A DNA stretch of 5,349 nucleotides from Burkholderiales bacterium (lineage in GTDB: Bacteria; Pseudomonadota; Gammaproteobacteria; Burkholderiales; Burkholderiaceae_C): positions 1-5,349 of the forward strand of contig JANXMO010000650.1 of NCBI GenBank assembly GCA_025354615.1, in the 5' to 3' direction. Position numbers and translations under genes: made by a program. The notes under the pieces are model-generated. The model saw only the letters and a program-made list of their open reading frames with translations. It searched no databases and had not been told where the DNA came from. Of the stretch, positions 1 to 5,349 are shown in pieces (position 1 is the stretch's first letter; every line of letters begins with the position of its first letter).

Positions 1-561
1 TCGGGCAAGACCACGCTGATGAAATCGATGTGCCAGCACATCCCGCGACACGAACGCCTCATCACCGTTGAAGACGTGCGCGAGTTGATGCTGCCCTTGC
101 ATCACAACCGCGTCCACCTGCTGTACTCGAAAAGCTCGCAAGGCGTCGCCCGAGTGACGCCAGCCGACCTGATCGGCTCACTGATGCGCATGGCGCCCGA
201 TCGCGCACTGCTGGCCGAGCTGCGCAGCTCCGAGGCCTGGGACTTCCTCAAGTTGCTGACGACAGGCCACAGCGGCTCGATCACCAGCTGGCACGCCGAG
301 AGTTGCGCACTCGGCTCTGAGCGCTTCGTCTTCATGTGCAAGGAAAACGCCGAGGCCGCCACCCTCGGCCGTGAGGAAATCAAGCACCTCTACACGTTGA
401 CGATCGACATCGTGATCCACATCACCCGCAAGATCGTCTACGACGCACAGGGCGTGCAAATCGGCTACGAGCGGTTTGTCGACGAAGTGTATTTCGACCC
501 TTGGGCCAAGGCACAGGCGCGTTTTGGCAACCGCACGGTGGGGCAGGGCAGTCCCTCATGA
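1..561 (+). CDS. virB11: VirB11-family type IV secretion ATPase, C-terminal half (5' truncated by window)
   Basis: This is a hexameric AAA+/RecA-like ATPase of the cytoplasmic face of type IV secretion systems, which powers pilus assembly and substrate transfer with VirB4 and VirD4. The reading frame is open from base 1, and only the last 186 codons are present, about half of the usual ~340-residue protein. The visible part opens in the Walker A loop (SGKTT, visible residues 1-5). It continues with the Asp-box region (LITVEDVREL, 20-29), a Walker B-like segment (RALLAELR, 68-75, with Glu73) and the His box (TTGHSGSITSWHAES, 87-101). All catalytic boxes in this half are intact. Trp97 before the His of the His box is a departure from the more usual Leu (TLHA). 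The stop overlaps the virD4 start by ATGA, suggesting translational coupling. The real start lies before the window. Family assignment is very secure; the exact subfamily is not. Confidence 0.96.
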   Translation, partial: SGKTTLMKSMCQHIPRHERLITVEDVRELMLPLHHNRVHLLYSKSSQGVARVTPADLIGSLMRMAPDRALLAELRSSEAWDFLKLLTTGHSGSITSWHAESCALGSERFVFMCKENAEAATLGREEIKHLYTLTIDIVIHITRKIVYDAQGVQIGYERFVDEVYFDPWAKAQARFGNRTVGQGSPS

Positions 562-2480
562 AAGCAAAAACCGTCCTGGCGTCGCTGTTGCTGGTCGCCT
601 GGCTTGGCGCCGGCGCCTGGGCGCTTCGTTATGCCGCGGGCGGCCTGTATTTCATCGTGCACAAAGCCGATCCGCGCCAAGTACAGGCCGACACCTGGCA
701 AGCGTATTGGTCGCAATACCAAGACGATCCCAAAGAAAAAAAGCGGCTCCAGGCCACGATGGCGTTCGCTGCCGTTGGCATTTTCGGCCTGCCGCTGATC
801 CTCATCGCGCTGGCCTTGAGCAAGTCGCGCAGCTTGCACGGTGATGCACGCTGGGCCAGCGCCAGCGAAGTTCGCGATGCTCATCTGTTCGCTGAAGAAG
901 GACTGATCCTCGGCAAATTCAACGGCAAGTTCTTGATGACGGACGAAGCCAAGTTTGTGATGCTGGTGGCGCCAACCCGCAGCGGCAAGGGTGTCGGCAC
1001 CATCATCCCCAACCTGCTCAACTGGAACCAGTCGGTCATCGTTGTCGACATCAAAGGCGAAAACTTTGATGTCACCTCCGGCTTTCGCGCGCGGCACGGC
1101 CAGGCCGTCTACAAGTTCGCGCCTTTCGACGACAACTTTGAAACGCATTGCAGCAACCCGCTGTCTTACGTCAGCCGTGATCCGCGCTTCGTCGTCGGTG
1201 AGCTGCAAAGCGTCGGCTACATGCTCTATCCCAAGAAAGACGGCGACGGTGCCTTCTGGAATGACGCCGCCCGCAATCTGTTCGTGGCGATGGGTCTGTA
1301 CTGCATCGAGTCCGGCTATCCGCTCACCCTGGGCGAGGTGTTGCGACGGTCCAGCGGCAACGGCCGCCCGAAAGACTTTTGGCAAGGTGTGGTCGACAGC
1401 CGCGTATCGGCCTCCGGGCAGGCTCTCAGCAAGCATTGCCTCGATGCACTGAGCCAGTTTGTGAGCAATTCGGACAACACGCTGACCAGCATCCTGTCCA
1501 CATTCACCGCGCCGCTCGGTGCCTTCACCAACCCAGCAGTGGATGCGGCCACCAGCCGCGACGACTTTGACCTGCGTGACATCCGGCGCCGCAAGATGAG
1601 CATTTACGTGGTCATTCCGCCCAACCGATTGGCCGAAGCCTCGCTGCTCATCAACCTGTTTTTCAGCATTGCGATCGACCAGAACACGAAAACGCTGCCT
1701 GAGAAAGACCCGTCGCTCAAGTACCTGGCCTTGCTGCTGCTGGACGAATTCCCTGCGCTGGGCCGGGTGGACAAATATGTGAAGTCCATCGGCTATATCG
1801 CCGGCTATGGTTTGCGCTCGATGATGATCGCCCAGTCGATGAGCCAGCTCAAGGACCGCGACCTTTACGGTGAAGAAGGCGCACGCACGCTGGCCACCAA
1901 CCACATGATCCAGATCCTTTACGCCCCGCGCGAGCAGCAGGACGCGCAGGAGTACAGCGAAATCCTCGGCTATTACGGCTTGAGCAGCACCAGCAAGGGT
2001 GTCTCGCGCGGCCGCGGTTCGGTCACCAACAGCGAAAACGTCAGCGAGCAAAAACGCGCACTGATGCTGCCACAGGAGCTGCGCGAGATCGGCCCCGATC
2101 GCGTCATCGTCCTTGCCGACAACTGCAAGCCCATCTTCGGCGACAAGATCAAGTATTACAGCGACCCTGTCTTCGAGCAACGGCTGCTGCCGCCTCTGAA
2201 AGTGCCGCCGCTGGACATGGACACCTTCATTGCCAAGTTCGAAGGCCGCGTTCGCTCCCTGGAACCCGGCGAACAGGTGTCGGCCAGTCGGCTGGCCATC
2301 AACCTAGACACCATGCCGCCCGTGACAAATGCCGCCAGCCCCCTGGCGCAGGAAGTGTCGGCGATGGCCGACTGGTTGTTTAGCAACGTGCAGTGGGCGC
2401 GGCAAGCGGTCGATGACGCCGTGAGCCCCTTTGGCGAGGCTGACGCCCGCACGCACCAAGTACTGGAACTCACCCCATGA
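558..2480 (+). CDS. virD4: VirD4/TraG-family type IV coupling protein (DNA-translocation ATPase)
   Basis: This inner-membrane coupling protein recruits the relaxase-DNA complex or effectors to the secretion channel. The 640-residue length fits the family. Two N-terminal membrane helices are visible (about residues 5-23 and 69-88), separated by a short periplasmic loop of about 45 residues. The conserved lead-in GDARWAS (95-101) follows. Next come Walker A (APTRSGKG, 138-145), the VVDIKGENF strand (162-170), Walker B (LLLLDEFPALGR, 392-403, with Asp396 and Glu397) and the IAQSMSQL motif (424-431). I chose the ATG at 558 because it overlaps the virB11 stop as ATGA and begins directly with a hydrophobic helix. 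An in-frame ATG at 501 would add 19 residues lying inside virB11 and is unlikely. A purine-rich, G-rich stretch (about 538-548) may act as a weak ribosome site. The C-terminal tail after about residue 545 is not obviously conserved and may carry substrate specificity. No frameshift is seen. Confidence 0.97.
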   Translation: MKAKTVLASLLLVAWLGAGAWALRYAAGGLYFIVHKADPRQVQADTWQAYWSQYQDDPKEKKRLQATMAFAAVGIFGLPLILIALALSKSRSLHGDARWASASEVRDAHLFAEEGLILGKFNGKFLMTDEAKFVMLVAPTRSGKGVGTIIPNLLNWNQSVIVVDIKGENFDVTSGFRARHGQAVYKFAPFDDNFETHCSNPLSYVSRDPRFVVGELQSVGYMLYPKKDGDGAFWNDAARNLFVAMGLYCIESGYPLTLGEVLRRSSGNGRPKDFWQGVVDSRVSASGQALSKHCLDALSQFVSNSDNTLTSILSTFTAPLGAFTNPAVDAATSRDDFDLRDIRRRKMSIYVVIPPNRLAEASLLINLFFSIAIDQNTKTLPEKDPSLKYLALLLLDEFPALGRVDKYVKSIGYIAGYGLRSMMIAQSMSQLKDRDLYGEEGARTLATNHMIQILYAPREQQDAQEYSEILGYYGLSSTSKGVSRGRGSVTNSENVSEQKRALMLPQELREIGPDRVIVLADNCKPIFGDKIKYYSDPVFEQRLLPPLKVPPLDMDTFIAKFEGRVRSLEPGEQVSASRLAINLDTMPPVTNAASPLAQEVSAMADWLFSNVQWARQAVDDAVSPFGEADARTHQVLELTP

Positions 2481-3250
2481 TTTTTAAAACTATCACGTCA
2501 TTGGCCGGCTTCTCGCTGTGCGTCGCCACCGCGGCTGTACAAATAGGCGGCTGCAGCAGCCTCTCCAAACCCGCGGAAGCCGACGGCAGTTCACGCGTGC
2601 CAGCCAATGATGCGACACGTGTGCAGGCGCTGCAGAACCGCGTAAATGCGGATCGCCAATTGCTGACAGAAAACAATCTATTGCGCGCCCAGGTCGATGT
2701 TTTGCAGGCAAAGCTGAACGAGATGACAACCATCGTTCGCGAAGCCCTGACCCTACCGTCAGTGACAGCGCCGCAAGCGCCACGTGCCCCACTCGCGCCA
2801 GTGCCGGTTCCGCTGGCGCCCACGACGGCAGCGCCCCAGTCGATGGCTACGCCAGCCCTCCCTGCCTATGCTTATGCGACCAGTGACTCGGGCGTTGTAA
2901 TCCGTGTCTTTCACCCGTTTGCGCGCACCGACTTCGAACTCACCGAGCCGGTGGCACAAGCCCTGCGTTCCAGCGTGCGGGGCGCCCAGCAGATCGAAGT
3001 TCGAGGCCACACCGACAGCGATGTCGTCAACCCCATTGACAAGCTGATTGCCATCGAGCGCGCGGAAAGAGCACGCACTTGGCTCATCAACAACGGCGCA
3101 GATGGCATGCGCATCCGCATGAAGTACTTCAGCGCCGGCAACTTCCTGGCGGACAACGCTACCGCCCAAGGTCGCTCGATGAATCGCCGCGTCGAAATTG
3201 ACATCCGCAACCAGCAGCTGGCCAGCGGTCACATTGTCTTGAGCAACTGA
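2477..3250 (+). CDS. OmpA-like peptidoglycan-binding lipoprotein of the T4SS cluster
   Basis: This is a predicted 257-residue outer-membrane lipoprotein. It has a signal peptide (hydrophobic core about residues 5-22) ending in a lipobox IGGC, with Cys26 as the lipidation site and Ser at +2, which favours outer-membrane sorting. A coiled coil follows (about 48-91) with leucine-zipper spacing at Leu62, Leu69, Leu76 and Met83. A Pro/Ala-rich linker (about 94-130) leads to an OmpA C-terminal-like domain (about 138-245). That domain holds VRGHTD (175-180), ERAERAR (194-200) and GRSMNRRVEIDI (232-243). Asp180 and Arg195 have the 15-residue spacing of the diaminopimelate-binding Asp/Arg pair known in OmpA/Pal proteins. 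The commonly conserved Asn between them appears to be Asp188. The start overlaps the virD4 stop (ATGA) and has only a poor Shine-Dalgarno, so coupling is likely. The probable role is anchoring the outer-membrane part of the secretion apparatus to the cell wall; that role is inferred from domains and location. Confidence 0.9.
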   Translation: MIFKTITSLAGFSLCVATAAVQIGGCSSLSKPAEADGSSRVPANDATRVQALQNRVNADRQLLTENNLLRAQVDVLQAKLNEMTTIVREALTLPSVTAPQAPRAPLAPVPVPLAPTTAAPQSMATPALPAYAYATSDSGVVIRVFHPFARTDFELTEPVAQALRSSVRGAQQIEVRGHTDSDVVNPIDKLIAIERAERARTWLINNGADGMRIRMKYFSAGNFLADNATAQGRSMNRRVEIDIRNQQLASGHIVLSN

Positions 3251-3254
3251 GAGC

Positions 3255-3259
3255 AGGAG
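3255..3259 (+). promoter_or_regulatory. Shine-Dalgarno for the LPD7-domain gene
   Basis: AGGAG lies 6 bases before the ATG at 3266, inside the 15-base gap after the lipoprotein gene stop. It is a clearly better ribosome site than those of the two upstream overlapping genes, so this gene is probably initiated independently. It supports the chosen start. Confidence 0.85.
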
Positions 3260-3265
3260 CGCAAC

Positions 3266-5086
3266 ATGAGCAACACGATCACAGAGGGCAAGGATCGCGA
3301 ACTCTCTCCGGACATGGAGGGTGAGATCGTGCGCGCGCCGACACCGGCCGCGGTCGACCTTACAGCGGAGATTGCTGCTGCATCAACGTACAAGGAGGCA
3401 GGGCAGGGCGAGTCCATGCGCGAGCGCTCTTCGATCGAGTCGCGAACCGGCCTGCGGGTGTCGGCGGTCAACGAAGCTCGGCAGACCAGCCCGGGGCGCT
3501 CCAACACCGAGCCCCTGGTAGACCAGGACACGGCCCGTCGTTGGGCCGACCTGGACGCAAGTGACTTCGGCAGGATACGGTCCTCGGCCAGGCGCGAAAA
3601 CGCCGTTGAAGCCATGGCGGGCCATGTGCGCGCGTCACCTGAATACGCCGAAGAACTTGCAAAGCGTTCACCTCCACTGGCTGACGCAGCCCGGAACGTC
3701 AATGAGGCTCAGGACAAGGCAGAAGGCGAAGCACGTCGCGCTCGGGATGCTACTGAATACGCAGTCTCGGAGCAGCGGCGAGCCAACTTGAATGCCGCGG
3801 AGCAATCGCGTGCCGCCCTGATTGATGCGGCCAGCCTTGCCACGGTGGCCACCATTCGCAAGCGAGAAACGGCCCAGGTCGTTGAGCTACTCGCTCGCTC
3901 ACCGGACACGGCGACAGAGCAGTTGCGCGAGGCGCAGCAGTCTCTCAAAGCCCCACCCCTCGACGGCCGCGTGACCGCACCAGATGATCCCGACATCGCA
4001 GCGCAGCAAGCCCGCGCAATCAAGCGCCCTGTCGCAGAAGAACAATTGAGCCAAACACTGTTGACCCGTTTCGTCGTTTCCCACGAGAAACGGGGCGTTT
4101 GGGACAAAGGCTCAACCGCATTCACCTTCCGCAGCGGTGGTGATCAAGGCCGCGTTGCATTTGTCGACGCGGGCAAGGCCCTCAGCACCGAACGTGACGA
4201 CAAGGCCACGATTCGCGCCATGGTCGAGGTAGCCACTGCCAAGAACTGGAAGGAAGTAACGGTCAGCGGCACCGACGATTTTCGGCGCAACGCCTGGCTG
4301 GAAGCCAGCCTTAACGGTCTAAAGGTTCGCGGCTACGAGCCAAGGGAAGCCGACCTGCAAATACTGAATGAGCTGCAGGCACGTCACAGGCCAATCAACA
4401 CCATCACGGCAGTCGAACACGCACACAAGCGCGACCAGCCACACGAGACTGCCAAGCCAGTACCAGCCTCACAGCGCAAGCACATTGACGGCGACGCGTT
4501 GACGGTGCATGAAAAAACCGTTCTCGACAACTCTCGCGCCATCCTGAGTTCCAAGGCCTTGAGCGAGCAGTTCACAGAGGCCGCGCTGAGCGAACTGGAG
4601 TCCAAGCTGCGAGGTGAGCGTGTCTATGTCGGCGAAATCGTCGATCACGGCCGCGCGCCGTACCAGTTCAACAAAGACAACGACGAAAGCTACTTCGTCA
4701 CGCTCAAGACCCGTGCTGGCGAACAGGTCATCTGGGGCAAAGGCCTTGCTGAAGCGGTGCAGGAGCGAAGCGCCGGTGAGCAGGTGGTTTTGCAAAACAT
4801 CGGCAAACGCGACGTTACCGTCCAGGAACGCCTGCGGGACGGTCAGGGCCACGTCGTTGGTACACGGCCGAAGGAATCGCAACTGAACGCGTGGAAGTCG
4901 GAGCTGTTGTCCCGCTTCAGCGACAAGGCCCGCACCGACTTTGCAAACCGCTCGGCCACCCGCCAGCCTAGCTTCGGCGTGTACGACGCAAAAGCGCCCA
5001 GCGCGCCCGAGCAGCCAGCCGCCCCCTCACGGGTACCTCAGTTGCAGCGCAATGCCGAGCAACAGCACAACGCACGCGAGCGTTGA
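3266..5086 (+). CDS. LPD7-domain protein resembling the C-terminal part of TraI-type relaxases, no relaxase domain
   Basis: This is a 606-residue soluble protein with no signal peptide or membrane segment. Residues 1-120 are polar and look partly disordered. Residues about 145-215 are Ala/Glu/Arg-rich and probably form long helices. Residues about 262-370 match the LPD7 (large polyvalent-protein-associated domain 7) pattern, with AFTFRSGGDQGRVAFVDAGK, then WKEVTVSG (328-335), DDFRRNAWLEAS (337-348) and VRGYEP (354-359). Residues about 408-545 resemble the region after LPD7 in IncP-like TraI relaxases: ERVYVGEIVDHGRAPYQ (451-467), SYFVTLKT (475-482) and IWGKGLAEAV (489-498). The tail (565-606) is Pro/Ala/Gln-rich and ends in NARER. 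No relaxase Tyr or triple-His motif and no primase or helicase motif is evident. The start is set by the AGGAG site. It may be a DNA-processing accessory to a relaxase encoded elsewhere, or a secreted substrate. The domain assignment is from memory of the families; the function is unknown. Confidence 0.88.
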   Translation: MSNTITEGKDRELSPDMEGEIVRAPTPAAVDLTAEIAAASTYKEAGQGESMRERSSIESRTGLRVSAVNEARQTSPGRSNTEPLVDQDTARRWADLDASDFGRIRSSARRENAVEAMAGHVRASPEYAEELAKRSPPLADAARNVNEAQDKAEGEARRARDATEYAVSEQRRANLNAAEQSRAALIDAASLATVATIRKRETAQVVELLARSPDTATEQLREAQQSLKAPPLDGRVTAPDDPDIAAQQARAIKRPVAEEQLSQTLLTRFVVSHEKRGVWDKGSTAFTFRSGGDQGRVAFVDAGKALSTERDDKATIRAMVEVATAKNWKEVTVSGTDDFRRNAWLEASLNGLKVRGYEPREADLQILNELQARHRPINTITAVEHAHKRDQPHETAKPVPASQRKHIDGDALTVHEKTVLDNSRAILSSKALSEQFTEAALSELESKLRGERVYVGEIVDHGRAPYQFNKDNDESYFVTLKTRAGEQVIWGKGLAEAVQERSAGEQVVLQNIGKRDVTVQERLRDGQGHVVGTRPKESQLNAWKSELLSRFSDKARTDFANRSATRQPSFGVYDAKAPSAPEQPAAPSRVPQLQRNAEQQHNARER

Positions 5087-5103
5087 CGCCCCCCTGGAAA
5101 GCC

Positions 5104-5110
5104 AAAGGAA
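5104..5110 (+). promoter_or_regulatory. Shine-Dalgarno for the TrbM-like gene
   Basis: AAAGGAA lies 6 bases before the ATG at 5117, within the 30-base gap after the LPD7 gene. It decides the start: the nearer ATG at 5112 is only 1 base away from it and reads just two codons (Met-Arg) before a stop. Confidence 0.75.
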
Positions 5111-5116
5111 AATGCG

Positions 5117-5349
5117 ATGAAAGCGCTCCGCCAGCTCCTCCCAAAATCTGCGGTCACCAGCTTGGCGATCGCTCTGTCGCTGCTTTACGTCAGCCCAGCT
5201 CAGGCAGCAGACGGATGCAAATTCCTGCTGTGCATCGCCGGGCCGTGGTCGAGCATTTCTCAATGCGTACCTACCGTGCACGAGGTTTTTCATGATCTTG
5301 CCAGAGGCCGGCCCTTTCCGACCTGCGATATGAGCGGAGCCAGCAACAC
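5117..5349 (+). CDS. Exported Cys-rich TrbM/KikA-like conjugal transfer protein (3' truncated by window)
   Basis: The frame is open from ATG 5117 to the window end (77 codons plus two bases) with no stop. The N terminus is a clear signal peptide: Lys2/Arg5/Lys10 positive region, hydrophobic core about residues 12-25, and cleavage after AQA (28-30). The mature protein begins ADGCKFLLCIAG and has Cys34, Cys39, Cys50 and Cys70 (spacing X4, X10, X19), which suggests periplasmic disulfides. The pattern C-x4-C, then SQCVPTVHEVF, then PFPTC resembles TrbM/KikA (MpfK) proteins, small periplasmic products of conjugation clusters needed for or affecting transfer. Position at the end of a type IV secretion operon agrees with this. 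The TrbM assignment is by pattern, not by alignment; a lineage-specific secreted protein is the alternative. That it is a real gene is well supported by the signal peptide, ribosome site and spacing. Confidence 0.8.
   Translation, partial: MKALRQLLPKSAVTSLAIALSLLYVSPAQAADGCKFLLCIAGPWSSISQCVPTVHEVFHDLARGRPFPTCDMSGASN

Noticed and set aside
501..557. Upstream in-frame ATG extending virD4 by 19 residues
   Set aside because: The extension lies within virB11 coding sequence and would put a polar stretch before the first membrane helix. The ATGA overlap start at 558 is the natural one.
465..2180. Long minus-strand open frame (571 codons) opposite virB11/virD4
   Set aside because: It is antisense to a gene with every coupling-protein motif intact. 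Its Val/Ala/Asp/Gly-heavy composition is that of a GC-rich shadow frame, and no domain is recognisable.
3392..3418. AAGGAGG followed by an in-frame ATG (Met51) inside the LPD7 gene
   Set aside because: The strong Shine-Dalgarno match ends 17 bases before that ATG, too far for normal initiation, and AGGAG at 3255 serves the upstream ATG well. An internal start is possible but not supported.
4075..4092. Perfect 6-base inverted repeat CGTTTC/GAAACG with a 6-base loop
   Set aside because: It lies inside the LPD7-domain coding region, has no T-run after it, and encodes part of the conserved domain; a chance hairpin is the simplest reading.
5112..5120. Two-codon minigene ATG CGA TGA overlapping the TrbM-like start
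   Set aside because: Its ATG is 1 base from the Shine-Dalgarno, too close to be used; most likely accidental.
5083..5295. Alternative plus-strand open frame overlapping the TrbM-like gene
   Set aside because: Its start overlaps the stop of the LPD7 gene and it has no signal peptide or recognisable motif, whereas the frame from 5117 has a ribosome site, a signal peptide and ordered cysteines.

Overview
The window is a compact, entirely plus-strand stretch of a conjugative or P-type (VirB/VirD4-like) type IV secretion gene cluster. It is GC-rich, with strong G/C preference at third codon positions. The proteins have the flavour of proteobacterial conjugative plasmids and integrative elements. 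A beta- or gammaproteobacterial host (Burkholderiales or Xanthomonadales type) is my best guess, but the sequence alone does not fix the taxon or say whether the element is a plasmid or is integrated.

Layout: (1) 1-561, the C-terminal half of a VirB11-family secretion ATPase, cut by the window start inside its Walker A motif. (2) 558-2480, a complete VirD4/TraG-family coupling protein of 640 residues. (3) 2477-3250, a predicted outer-membrane lipoprotein with a leucine-zipper-like coiled coil, a Pro/Ala linker and an OmpA-type peptidoglycan-binding domain. (4) 3266-5086, a 606-residue protein resembling the accessory C-terminal half of TraI-type relaxases (an LPD7-like domain plus a following conserved region), with no relaxase catalytic domain. 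(5) 5117 to beyond the window end, a small exported cysteine-rich protein resembling the TrbM/KikA family.

The first three genes are joined by two identical 4-base ATGA stop/start overlaps. The last two follow after gaps of 15 and 30 bases, each with its own Shine-Dalgarno sequence. No internal promoter or terminator is apparent, so the five genes probably form part of one operon whose promoter lies upstream of the window.

Expected cooperation: VirB11 powers assembly and substrate transfer at the cytoplasmic face. VirD4 recruits the DNA-protein substrate. The OmpA-like lipoprotein may pin the outer-membrane part of the apparatus to the peptidoglycan. The TrbM-like protein acts in the periplasm. 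The LPD7 protein is probably a cytoplasmic DNA-processing accessory or a transferred protein. No relaxase catalytic domain, replication gene, insertion sequence, tRNA or CRISPR array is seen. No stretch longer than about 30 bases lacks a gene.
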